From Flavonifractor sp963557075 (lineage in GTDB: Bacteria > Bacillota > Clostridia > Oscillospirales > Oscillospiraceae), in assembly GCA_963557075.1 (NCBI GenBank), contig CAUWDA010000034.1, forward strand, positions 1 to 24,044: a stretch of 24,044 bases of DNA, written 5' to 3'. The notes below the pieces were generated by a model. It was given only the letters and a program-made list of their open reading frames with translations. It was not told the DNA's origin and searched no databases. Numbering within the stretch: the stretch's first letter is position 1; each line of letters starts with the position of its first letter. Below are positions 1-6,921 of this stretch, in pieces. The position numbers and the translations under genes were made by a program.

Positions 1-25
1 GGCCGCCCGGTGGGCGGCCATTTTT
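1..25 (+). terminator. Intrinsic terminator of an upstream plus-strand gene
   Basis: A perfect 8-bp stem (GGCCGCCC / GGGCGGCC) closes a 3-base loop at 1-19 and is followed by ATTTTT. The T-run orientation fits termination of a plus-strand transcript entering from outside the window. It may also receive the minus-strand gene ending at 96, but that strand's tail lies outside the window. Confidence 0.7.
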
Positions 26-95
26 CTCGGAATGACAGGTCTTTTGTACGGTTTGTGCAGTTTGCAGCAGGCCCTTTTGTGCGCTTTTGCGCAGC

Positions 96-665
96 CTAGC
101 GCGCCACCAGCTGCCACACCCCCAGCGCCGCCAGCAGCACACCGGAGAGGGGAAGGGCATATCTGCCCAGCAGCCTGCCTGCCGCCCGGTCTCCCAGCGC
201 CCGCCCCAGAGGGAGGGCGGCCAGAGTCAGGATAAAATTGGCCGCAGCCGCCAGAACCGGCCCCACGCCGGAGGCCCCGGCGGCCACCCCAACGCCGGCG
301 TTGTTCACCGCCAGGGCGGCAGCCAGGGCGACCCAGCTCAGCAGACCTCCGCCGGCGGCGGGCGGTTCCTCCCGTCCCTGGCTCCCCAGGCCCCGCAGCC
401 AGTCCAGTACAAACCACAGCCCAATGCCCGCCAGTACCAGCCCGCCCAGGGCCCCGGCCAGCTGTCCCCCCAGGGTCTCCGCCGCCCCCCGGCCCAGCAC
501 CAGGGACAGCCAGGTGATGAGCGTGGTCAGCCCGGCGATGATAAACGTATGGGCAGGAGAGGGGTGCATCCCCCGTACCGCCCAGGCCATGGCCAGCAGG
601 ACTGTATCAAAATTACAGGCGGCGGCAAAGAGGAATGCCGCCGCCAGCATGGAAAACCACTCCAT
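96..665 (-). CDS. YtaF/MntP-like sporulation membrane protein
   Basis: This 189-residue, very hydrophobic protein shows about six membrane segments in two halves. They are separated by a polar linker near residues 92-105 rich in G, R, E and P. Each half has a polar motif inside a membrane segment: N-F-D near residues 18-20 and N-N near residue 120. This matches the duplicated layout of the MntP manganese exporter / YtaF family, where paired acidic or Asn residues line the cation path. YtaF is a sporulation membrane protein of unknown substrate in Bacillus. The start is ATG at 665 with GGAGGTG four bases upstream. It is divergent from the HD-domain gene. The YtaF assignment is by pattern, and a generic MntP-type exporter is the alternative. 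Confidence 0.7.
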   Translation of the reverse strand: MEWFSMLAAAFLFAAACNFDTVLLAMAWAVRGMHPSPAHTFIIAGLTTLITWLSLVLGRGAAETLGGQLAGALGGLVLAGIGLWFVLDWLRGLGSQGREEPPAAGGGLLSWVALAAALAVNNAGVGVAAGASGVGPVLAAAANFILTLAALPLGRALGDRAAGRLLGRYALPLSGVLLAALGVWQLVAR

Positions 666-740
666 GGGACACCTCCGTTCCGCCCATTCTATTCGGGGAA
701 CGAATTGGCGGTGTATAGGGTGGTTTTTTGACCGGTGCTG

Positions 741-749
741 TGATATACT
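741..749 (+). promoter_or_regulatory. Candidate extended -10 promoter for the HD/MATE genes
   Basis: TGATATACT matches an extended -10 (TGn plus TATACT). The upstream -35 zone is a T-rich GGTTTTTT with no good TTGACA at the right spacing. The predicted start near 756 lies about 60 bases before the HD gene. Confidence 0.35.
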
Positions 750-818
750 GATTTTTATCGACTTCAGGCCGCCCCTCCGGCGGCCCCCGGACCAACCGCA
801 GAGAGGATGTTATCTTTT

Positions 819-1403
819 ATGGATAGTAAGGAAGTATTTCTCCAGATCTACCGGGAGAACATTCACCGGGAGGGCGCCGACGCCCTGCTGGACTACCTGG
901 AGCACAAGAGCGATTTCTTCACCGCCCCCGCCTCCGCCCGGTTCCACGGCTCCTACCCCGGCGGCCTGTGTGAGCACAGTGTCAACGTCTACCGCTGCCT
1001 GGAGGCCTATCTGGAGCGGGAGCGCGTGCGGGAGCTGTACGGCCTGGACTACAGTCCGGAGAGCATCGCCCTGGTGTCCCTGCTCCACGACGTATGCAAG
1101 ACCGGCTGCTACAAGCAGGGCACCCGCAACGTGAAGGGCGCCGACGGCAAGTGGCAGAGCGTGCCCACCTTCTTCTATGAGGACAGCCTGCCTTACGGCC
1201 ACGGGGAGAAGAGCGTGTATATCCTCTCCGGCTTCCTGCGGCTCACCCGGGAGGAGGCCATGGCCATCCGCTGGCACATGGGCTTCTCCGGCGACGAGGA
1301 CAAGCGGCTGGTGGGGCAGGCCTTCCAGCAGTACCCCCTGGCCTTTGCCCTCAGCGTGGCCGATATGGAGGCCACCTATTTCCTGGAGAGAGAAGAGGCG
1401 TGA
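819..1403 (+). CDS. HD-domain metal-dependent phosphohydrolase
   Basis: The protein of about 194 residues carries an HD-superfamily pattern: a first His in GGLCEHS, the H-D pair in LLHDVCKTG, and later His residues in YGHGEKS and IRWHMG. These are the metal ligands expected of a phosphohydrolase, often acting on nucleotides or nucleic acid ends. The arrangement resembles the HD domain of YhaM-type nucleases, but there is no OB domain, so the substrate is unknown. An in-frame ATG at 807 sits directly on the GAGAGG sequence at 801-806, so ATG 819, with that sequence 12 bases upstream, is preferred. The MATE gene follows after 3 bases, so the two are probably co-transcribed. Confidence 0.85.
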   Translation: MDSKEVFLQIYRENIHREGADALLDYLEHKSDFFTAPASARFHGSYPGGLCEHSVNVYRCLEAYLERERVRELYGLDYSPESIALVSLLHDVCKTGCYKQGTRNVKGADGKWQSVPTFFYEDSLPYGHGEKSVYILSGFLRLTREEAMAIRWHMGFSGDEDKRLVGQAFQQYPLAFALSVADMEATYFLEREEA

Positions 1404-1406
1404 CCC

Positions 1407-2801
1407 ATGGCAAAACGTGAAAACGACCTGGGCCGGGACCCGATCGGCAAGCTGCTGCTGCGGCTGGCCCTCCCGGCAGTTACCGCCCAGCTGGTCAACG
1501 CCCTGTACAACATCGTGGACCGCATCTACATCGGCCACATCAAAGGGGTCGGCGACCTGGCCCTCACCGGCCTGGGCGTGTGCTTCCCGGTCCTGATGTT
1601 CGTCTCCGCCATCTCCGCCCTGGTGGGCATGGGCGGCGGCTCCCGGGCTGTGGTGCGCATGGGTGAGGGAAAGGAGGACCAGGCCAACGCCATCCTGGGC
1701 AGCTGCGCCGCACTGCTGGTCACCCTGTCAGTGCTGGTCACCGGCCTGCTCCTGGTGGTGAAGGAGCCCATGCTCCTCCTTTTCGGCGCCATGGAAGAGA
1801 CCCTTCCCTTTGCCAACGACTACCTGACCATCTACCTGTGGGGCACCATCTTTGTGGAGCTTTCCATGGGCCTCAATTTCTTCATCACCGCCCAGGGCTT
1901 CTCCACCATCTCTATGGCTACGGTGCTCATCGGCGCGGTGACCAACATCGTGCTGGACCCGGTGTTCATCTTCGGGCTGAACATGGGGGTAAAGGGCGCC
2001 GCCCTGGCCACCATCACCGCTCAGGCTGTGTCCGCCCTGTGGGTGCTGCGGTTCCTCTCTGGGAAACGCACCAGGCTGCGGCTACAGCGGCGGTACCTCC
2101 GCATCAACTTCAGGGTGCTGGCTCCGGTACTGGCGCTGGGTCTGTCCCCCTTCATCATGAACGCCACCGAGAGCCTGGTGAACGTAGCCTTCAACGCCTC
2201 CCTCAAGTCCTACGGCGGTACCCCCGCCGTGGGGGCCATGACCATCTGCTCCAGCGTATTGCAGATCATCTTCCTGCTCCTCCAGGGCATCGCTCAGGGG
2301 GCCCAGCCCATCATCGGCTTCAACTACGGCGCGGGCAATCTGGACCGGGTAAAAAAGGTGGTCCGGCTGCTCGCCTGCTCCGCCATGGTGTTCAGCTGTA
2401 CCGCCTGCCTGGCGCTGGAGCTCTTCCCCCACGCCTTCGTGCTCCTCTTCAACGACAAGCCGGAGCTGGTGGATCTGGCGGTATGGGCCCTGCGGATCTA
2501 TGCCGCCGGCATGTTCATGCTGGGCATCCAGTCCGCCTGCCAGCAGACCTTCGTGGCCCTGGGACAGGCCAAGATCTCCCTCTTCCTGGCCCTGCTGCGC
2601 AAGATCATCCTGCTGCTCCCCCTGATCCTCCTGCTGCCCCGGCTCATCCCCGGCCAGCCGGTGATGGCGGTCTTTCTGGCCGAGCCGGTGGCCGACATCC
2701 TGGCCGCCCTCACCACCGGCGGAATGTTCCTGTGGCGGTTCCCCCACATTCTGGCGAACCGCCGGAAGGAGCTGGAGCATATCCGCACCGGCGAAACCTG
2801 A
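1407..2801 (+). CDS. MATE family multidrug efflux transporter
   Basis: At 464 residues with about 12 hydrophobic segments in two homologous halves, this has the usual MATE size and shape. The N-terminal DPIGKLLLRLALPA and ALYNIVDRIYIGH stretch is the signature start of the MepA-like MATE branch. The second half has the family GAQPIIGFNYGAGN motif near residue 300. It should exchange Na+ or H+ for cationic drugs or metabolites across the cytoplasmic membrane. It starts 3 bases after the HD-domain stop, with GAGAGAAGAGG as ribosome binding site inside the end of that gene. The substrate cannot be read from sequence. Confidence 0.93.
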   Translation: MAKRENDLGRDPIGKLLLRLALPAVTAQLVNALYNIVDRIYIGHIKGVGDLALTGLGVCFPVLMFVSAISALVGMGGGSRAVVRMGEGKEDQANAILGSCAALLVTLSVLVTGLLLVVKEPMLLLFGAMEETLPFANDYLTIYLWGTIFVELSMGLNFFITAQGFSTISMATVLIGAVTNIVLDPVFIFGLNMGVKGAALATITAQAVSALWVLRFLSGKRTRLRLQRRYLRINFRVLAPVLALGLSPFIMNATESLVNVAFNASLKSYGGTPAVGAMTICSSVLQIIFLLLQGIAQGAQPIIGFNYGAGNLDRVKKVVRLLACSAMVFSCTACLALELFPHAFVLLFNDKPELVDLAVWALRIYAAGMFMLGIQSACQQTFVALGQAKISLFLALLRKIILLLPLILLLPRLIPGQPVMAVFLAEPVADILAALTTGGMFLWRFPHILANRRKELEHIRTGET

Positions 2802-2863
2802 GTCTCTAAAAGGTCCCTTTTCAAGATCGGTGTATCCGTCCCATTGCGATGGATCCCGGGCCG

Positions 2864-2898
2864 GCCCCTGCACTTCGCCAACAACAGCTTGCAGGGGC
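2864..2898. repeat. Inverted repeat in the MATE-crp intergenic region
   Basis: GCCCCTGCA at 2864-2872 is the exact reverse complement of TGCAGGGGC at 2890-2898, with a 17-base loop. The surrounding 2802-2956 has no credible gene. The GC-rich style resembles the palindromic repeats at 6862 and 23678, but the sequence is not the same, so membership is uncertain. Confidence 0.4.
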
Positions 2899-2956
2899 GC
2901 ACCGGCAGGCGCACCCACTGGCCTGTGAACAATGCGAAACCCAATGCAAGGCATAA

Positions 2957-2993
2957 AACGGGACTGCCGCGATACAGACGCGGCAGTCCCGTT
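2957..2993. terminator. Bidirectional terminator between the MATE and Crp/Fnr genes
   Basis: A perfect 15-bp stem (left arm AACGGGACTGCCGCG) closes a 7-base loop ATACAGA. The plus tail is CTATTTATTATTT and the minus tail is TTTTATGCC. It lies between two convergent genes and can serve both. Confidence 0.85.
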
Positions 2994-3021
2994 CTATTTA
3001 TTATTTAGGGTCCTGTCAGTG

Positions 3022-3612
3022 TCAGCCGCCGTCCGTTTTTCCCGCTTCCCGCAGCGTGCGGCGCAGGCGGCTGAGCGTCACCTGGGTCATCCCCAGGAAG
3101 GAGGCGATGTGTCTGCCGCTGACCTGCTCGTTCAGGCCGGGATAGGCCCGCAGGAACCACTGGTAGCGCTCCATGGCATTGTATTGGTACATGACCACCT
3201 TCACTTCCCAGTGCCGCCGCAAGGCCTCCAGCAGCAGCTGGGTATACAGCCGGTAGAGCTGAGGATACTCCTCCAGCAGCAACAGCACCTCCTCCATCGG
3301 CAGCTCCAGCACCTGGCTGTCCGCCAACGCCTCGATACTGATGCTGGATGGTTCCCCGAGGGCGATACAGGCTACGGCAGGCCCGCCGGGACGGAAGGTA
3401 AAACAATCGGTGATATCCCTGCCGCCGGCGTCCAGGAAATAGCCCCGCAGCAGCCCCTGCATCAGGAAGGTCAGCCTGGTGGGCCGTTCGCCCTCCCGGT
3501 ACAGTACCCAGCCTTTTTTCAGCTGGCGGATCTCGCTCACCTCCGCAAGCCGGTGGACGAGCGCTTCGTCCGTCAAGCCCAACAGCTCCCGAAAGAATTT
3601 CCTTCTCTCCAT
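3022..3612 (-). CDS. Crp/Fnr family transcriptional regulator
   Basis: The 196-residue protein has a cyclic-nucleotide-binding-like beta-barrel domain (about residues 20-120). A long helix follows, then a C-terminal winged HTH (about 155-190) containing VSGRHIASFLGMTQVTLSRL. The barrel lacks the RxxS phosphate-binding motif of true cAMP sensors (it has GEPSSISIEAL), so the ligand is unknown. There is no N-terminal Cys cluster for an iron-sulfur centre. ATG 3612 is chosen over the upstream in-frame ATG because AGGAGG lies 7 bases before it. It is divergent from spoIIID. A perfect inverted repeat at 3680-3695 upstream may be its own operator. Confidence 0.88.
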   Translation of the reverse strand: MERRKFFRELLGLTDEALVHRLAEVSEIRQLKKGWVLYREGERPTRLTFLMQGLLRGYFLDAGGRDITDCFTFRPGGPAVACIALGEPSSISIEALADSQVLELPMEEVLLLLEEYPQLYRLYTQLLLEALRRHWEVKVVMYQYNAMERYQWFLRAYPGLNEQVSGRHIASFLGMTQVTLSRLRRTLREAGKTDGG

Positions 3613-3679
3613 CCCCCGTCCTCCTCTCCATGGCACAGGTGTGGTTGGTTTATTTTATCATATTTCACCAGCTTCCGAC

Positions 3680-3695
3680 ATTAACCCAGGTTAAT
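3680..3695. promoter_or_regulatory. Candidate Crp/Fnr operator (ATTAACC-N2-GGTTAAT)
   Basis: ATTAACC CA GGTTAAT is a perfect 7+7 inverted repeat in the region between the Crp/Fnr and SpoIIID genes. On the minus strand a TAAAAT -10 candidate lies at 3652-3657. A start near 3645 would put the repeat centre about 42 bases upstream, the class II activation position for Crp/Fnr proteins. Autoregulation is inferred. Confidence 0.5.
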
Positions 3696-3733
3696 TTTAC
3701 AAAAGTTCTTCCTTTTTCCCGTCGGTTCCCGCC

Positions 3734-3762
3734 TCATATCCCGCCGCCCGGGCGCATATACA
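3734..3762 (+). promoter_or_regulatory. Candidate sigma-E type promoter of spoIIID
   Basis: TCATATC (3734-3740), a 14-base spacer and CATATACA (3755-3762) resemble the sporulation sigma-E pattern (KMATATT, N14-15, CATACAMT), with 6 of 8 matches in the -10. In Bacillus spoIIID is sigma-E dependent, which supports the reading. The predicted start is near 3769, about 29 bases before the GTG codon. Confidence 0.4.
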
Positions 3763-3797
3763 TCCCCCGTGAGAATCAATGCGGGGAGTGTTGCTGT

Positions 3798-4046
3798 GTG
3801 AAAGGGAACATCGAGGAACGCGCCTGCCGTCTGGCGCTTTACATCATAGAGAACAAAGCGACGGTGCGCGGCGCGGCCAAGAAGTTCGGCGTCAGCAAAT
3901 CCACAGTGCATAAGGACCTGTCCGAGCGGCTGCCCTCCTTCAACCGGCCCCTCTACCTCCAGGTGAAGGGGGTACTGGAAGAGAACAAGGCCGAGCGACA
4001 CATACGGGGCGGCATCGCCACCCGGCGGAAATATAAGGGGATATAG
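3798..4046 (+). CDS. spoIIID: Sporulation transcriptional regulator SpoIIID
   Basis: This 82-residue DNA-binding protein contains the SpoIIID hallmark helix-turn-helix AAKKFGVSKSTVHKDLSERL, followed by a basic tail RHIRGGIATRRKYKG that contacts DNA in the family. Bacillus SpoIIID is 93 residues and switches mother-cell gene expression between sigma-E and sigma-K. The GTG at 3798 is chosen because GGGGAG lies 9 bases upstream and it gives the family N-terminus (KGNIEERA). The longer in-frame ORF from 3630 would add an unrelated, Cys- and Pro-rich extension. It converges on rny through a shared strong terminator. The gene shows the organism is a spore former. Confidence 0.95.
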   Translation: MKGNIEERACRLALYIIENKATVRGAAKKFGVSKSTVHKDLSERLPSFNRPLYLQVKGVLEENKAERHIRGGIATRRKYKGI

Positions 4047-4050
4047 CGTG

Positions 4051-4090
4051 AAAGGACCTCCGGCGGGCTGTGCCCGCCGGAGGTCCTTTT
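4051..4090. terminator. Bidirectional terminator between spoIIID and rny
   Basis: A perfect 18-bp stem (4051-4068 with 4072-4089) encloses a TGT loop. It begins AAAGGACC and ends GGTCCTTTT, so both strands have a T-run. It is placed exactly between convergent stops. Confidence 0.9.
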
Positions 4091-4099
4091 GTTGTTTGA

Positions 4100-5689
4100 T
4101 CACTTGGCGTAATCCACCACTTTGGTCTCCCGGATCATATTCACCTTGATCTGGCCGGGGTACTCCAGCTCTTCCTCGATCTTCTTGGCGATATCCCGGG
4201 CCAGCAGCACCATCTGGTCCTCGCTGACCTTGTCGGGGGCCACCATGATGCGGACCTCCCGGCCCGCCTGGATGGCGTAGGACTTCTCCACACCGGGGAA
4301 GGAAGAGGTGACCTCCTCCAGCTTCTCCAGGCGCTTGATGTAGTTCTCCAGGTTCTCCCGCCGGGCGCCGGGCCGGGCGGCGGAGACGGCGTCGGCCGCC
4401 TGCACCAGGCAGGCCACCACGGTTTTAGGCTCCACATCGTTGTGGTGGGCCTCAATGGCGTGGATCACGTTCTCGCTCTCCCGGTACTTCCGGGCCAGCT
4501 CCACGCCGATCTGGACGTGGGAGCCCTCCACCTCGTGGTCAATGGCCTTGCCCAGGTCGTGGAGCAGACCGGCCCGCTTGGCCTCGGTCACGTCGGCGCC
4601 GATCTCAGCGGCCAGCAGGCCCGCCAGGTGGGCCACCTCGATGGAGTGGTTCAGCACGTTCTGCCCATAGCTGGTGCGGTAGCGCATCCGGCCCAGCAGC
4701 TTGATGAGCTCGGGATGCAGGCCGTGGACGTTGGTCTCGAAGACGGCGCGCTCGCCCTCTGCCTTGATGGTGGCGTCCACCTCCCGCTTGGCCTTCTCCA
4801 CCATCTCCTCGATGCGGGTGGGGTGGATGCGGCCGTCCTGGATCAGCTTCTCCAGGGCCAGCCGGGCGATCTCCCGGCGGACGGGGTCAAAGCAGGAGAC
4901 GGTGATCACCTCGGGGGTGTCGTCGATGTTCAGGTCCACGCCGGTGAGGGTCTCCAGGGTACGGATGTTGCGGCCCTCGCGGCCGATGATGCGACCCTTC
5001 ATCTCGTCATTGGGCAGGGGTACCACAGAGACGGTGGCTTCCGCCACATGGTCCGCAGCGCAGCGCTGGATCGCCAGGGACAGGATCTCCTTGGCCTTCT
5101 GGTCGGCCTCTTCCTTGAACTGGGCCTCGATCTCCCGCACCTTCATGGCCGACTCGTGGGTCACTTCCTCAGCCAGCTGGTTGATCAGGTAATCTTTGGC
5201 CTCCTCCGCGGTGAAGCCGGAGATGCGCTCCAGCACCTCCATCTGGGCCTTCTTTACGGTGGCCACCTCTTCCCGGGCTGTCTCCAACTCGCTCAGCTTG
5301 CGCTGCAGGGTGTCCTCCTTCTTCTCGATGTTCTCGGTCTTGCGGTCCAGATTCTCTTCCTTCTGCTGCAGGCGCCGCTCCTGCTTCTGCAGGTCGCTGC
5401 GGCGCTCCTTAACTTCCCGTTCGTACTCGTTGCGGGCCTGGAGGATCTCCTCCTTGGCCTCCACCAGCGCCTCCCGCTTCTTGCTCTCGGCGCTCTTGAT
5501 AGACTCATTGATGATGCGCTTGGCTTCCTCCTCGGCGCTGGAGATCTCCTTCTCCGCCACCTTCCGGCGATACTGGATGCCAAGGACAAAAAACAGCACA
5601 GCCGCGACCACAAACGCGATGACGGCTGCTAATACGATTTGCCACATGAGTCGGGTCCACACCTCCATCTGTTTGGATTTTTCATTCAT
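4100..5689 (-). CDS. rny: Ribonuclease Y
   Basis: This membrane-anchored endoribonuclease initiates mRNA decay at the cytoplasmic membrane. The order of parts is complete: one membrane helix (about residues 16-37), a long charged coiled coil rich in E, K and R (about 40-190), a KH RNA-binding domain with IIGREGRNIRTLE near residue 230, and an HD domain with LLHDLGKAIDHE (H377/D378), followed by the C-terminal region. Length is 529 residues from ATG 5689, or 515 from ATG 5647. The latter starts directly before the membrane helix, as in Bacillus (520 residues), and has GGAGGTG about 12 bases upstream, so 5647 is a real alternative. It has a strong promoter at 5794-5822 and a 5' leader of about 100 bases. 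Confidence 0.97.
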   Translation of the reverse strand: MNEKSKQMEVWTRLMWQIVLAAVIAFVVAAVLFFVLGIQYRRKVAEKEISSAEEEAKRIINESIKSAESKKREALVEAKEEILQARNEYEREVKERRSDLQKQERRLQQKEENLDRKTENIEKKEDTLQRKLSELETAREEVATVKKAQMEVLERISGFTAEEAKDYLINQLAEEVTHESAMKVREIEAQFKEEADQKAKEILSLAIQRCAADHVAEATVSVVPLPNDEMKGRIIGREGRNIRTLETLTGVDLNIDDTPEVITVSCFDPVRREIARLALEKLIQDGRIHPTRIEEMVEKAKREVDATIKAEGERAVFETNVHGLHPELIKLLGRMRYRTSYGQNVLNHSIEVAHLAGLLAAEIGADVTEAKRAGLLHDLGKAIDHEVEGSHVQIGVELARKYRESENVIHAIEAHHNDVEPKTVVACLVQAADAVSAARPGARRENLENYIKRLEKLEEVTSSFPGVEKSYAIQAGREVRIMVAPDKVSEDQMVLLARDIAKKIEEELEYPGQIKVNMIRETKVVDYAK

Positions 5690-5793
5690 TCGTTTTATTC
5701 AAATTTTCCTATGGGCAGCGGGGCCGGATTTGTCCGACCCGCACAAAAATTTGAAGCGCGTACCCCTTGCCCTTCAAAATATGCACCGAACCT

Positions 5794-5822
5794 ATTTTAA
5801 GGCTGTCTTTGTCTCCTGTCAA
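5794..5822 (-). promoter_or_regulatory. Sigma-A promoter of rny
   Basis: On the minus strand TTGACA (5817-5822), a 17-base spacer and TAAAAT (5794-5799) form a near-consensus housekeeping promoter. The predicted start is near 5787. Confidence 0.8.
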
Positions 5823-5839
5823 GAAAATTCCGCATCGGA

Positions 5840-5983
5840 AGTATCCTCTGCCGCCCCTTTTCCCGGGAAAGCGGGGGAGCGTGACCTCTGACCGGCAGGT
5901 CCTCGGGCTGTTGAGCCGCGGGAAGGACCGTTCCGCAGGATGACAGAGCCGGCCGTCAGGGGCGTCCAAAGGGCTCAAACGCA
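5840..5983. other. Intergenic stretch with several small inverted repeats
   Basis: No credible gene was seen. The stretch contains short palindromes: TTTCCCGGGAAA near 5869, GGAA-GGACCG-TTCC near 5930 and GGCCG/CGGCC pairs. It also has a GAAGGACCGTTCCGCAGGATGACAG segment that looks like a dispersed intergenic repeat. The minus-strand open frame across it overlaps the rny promoter and is not supported as a gene. Confidence 0.4.
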
Positions 5984-6051
5984 CCTCAGCTTGTCAAGGG
6001 CTCGTTTGACAAGCTGAGGGCCTGCCGCGGCGCCCCGCGGCAGGCCCTCAG
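5984..6051. repeat. Two overlapping, mutually exclusive perfect hairpins
   Basis: Hairpin A pairs 5984-5997 with 6006-6019 (14 bp, left arm CCTCAGCTTGTCAA). Hairpin B pairs 6014-6030 with 6035-6051 (17 bp, left arm CTGAGGGCCTGCCGCGG, 4-base loop). They share 6014-6019, so only one full form can exist at a time. Hairpin B contains the stop codon of the DUF4130 gene. Neither strand has a T-run, so this is not a standard intrinsic terminator. Confidence 0.7.
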
Positions 6052-6830
6052 CGGGGGAGGAGACCCCCATCTCCGGCGGCCCCCTCCCGCTGAAATTCCG
6101 TCATATTTCCCCAGTACCGCTTGGGCATATGAGTCATGCGGCACCTGGGGTTATAGCGGCCCTCGATGGCAATGGTGTCGTAGAACCGCCGCCACAGGGC
6201 CCGCCAGTTCAGCTCCTCCGCCGACCCGGCGGTCAGGGAAAAGTCGTCCAGCGGCACGATGGCCCACTTGCCCTGACCGCAGAAGAGGGCCTCGCAATGG
6301 GTGCGGTCATAGAGCGCCAGGGACTCCCCGGGGTAGCGGGCGGCAAAATGGGGCCGCAGCAGGGGGAGCACCCGGTTTTTGGGCGCAATCTCCCCGGCCA
6401 GGACCCCGCCCTGGTCGGAGAAGCGGGTAAAGCCCTTGAACAGATGGGCCTCGTGGGTCAGCTGCCGGACCGCCCTGTCCAGGACGGTCACCCGCGGATC
6501 GGTGAGGTCCCGCACCACCGCCGGACCACGGGCATAGCCCAGCCGCATAAAGTCCCACAGGTGGAGCTCCCGCTCCTCCAGGCAGGTGAGAAAGCCGTAG
6601 GTCACCAGAAGGCGGCCCCGCTGGCCCATGCTCCGCTCCAGAGAGCGGTACACCCGGCGGGCCAGGGCGTCGTCGGCCTCCACCGCCCGCTCGGGCCACA
6701 GCGTGGCCTGTCCCTCCTCCGGGGAGCGGAAGCAGGCCGGCTCCTCCCGGTTGGCATAGGCCCAAAAAACACAGGTGAGGAAACCGGCAAAGCTGCCGTC
6801 ATAGAGATAGCAGAATTTGGGCCAGTCCAT
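6048..6830 (-). CDS. DUF4130/TIGR03915-like partner of the radical SAM DNA-repair protein
   Basis: This 260-residue protein starts MDWPKFCYLYDGSFAGFLTC and continues with the conserved YDGSF, FMRLGYARG and HLFKGFTRFSD features of the family. That family is annotated only as a probable DNA metabolism protein and is found next to, or fused with, uracil-DNA-glycosylase-like domains. A conserved DRTHCEALF and MPKRYW near the C-terminus complete the family pattern. The start at 6830 is fixed by AAAGGAGGT four bases upstream; the longer frame to 6950 is rejected. It lies 91 bases downstream of the radical SAM gene in the same direction, so an operon is likely. A palindromic repeat sits in the gap and two overlapping hairpins sit at the stop. 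The biochemical role is unknown. Confidence 0.85.
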   Translation of the reverse strand: MDWPKFCYLYDGSFAGFLTCVFWAYANREEPACFRSPEEGQATLWPERAVEADDALARRVYRSLERSMGQRGRLLVTYGFLTCLEERELHLWDFMRLGYARGPAVVRDLTDPRVTVLDRAVRQLTHEAHLFKGFTRFSDQGGVLAGEIAPKNRVLPLLRPHFAARYPGESLALYDRTHCEALFCGQGKWAIVPLDDFSLTAGSAEELNWRALWRRFYDTIAIEGRYNPRCRMTHMPKRYWGNMTEFQREGAAGDGGLLPR

Positions 6831-6861
6831 GGGGACCTCCTTTCGCAGAGCGGATGGGAAT

Positions 6862-6887
6862 ACGGGCGGGTGTGGGCACCCGCCCCT
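6862..6887. repeat. Dispersed palindromic repeat, copy 1
   Basis: A 26-base segment with a perfect 9-bp stem (GGGCGGGTG / CACCCGCCC, loop TGGG) is identical to 23729-23754. It lies in the 91-base gap between the radical SAM and DUF4130 genes, where it could affect mRNA stability or translation of the second gene. Confidence 0.8.
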
Positions 6888-6921
6888 GCGGAAATTATGC
6901 GCGCAGCGGGCTGCATCCTCC

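Noticed and set aside
4442..5632. Plus-strand open frame of 396 codons opposite rny
   Set aside because: It is a leucine/histidine-rich shadow of the RNase Y coiled coil and HD region, with no family features.
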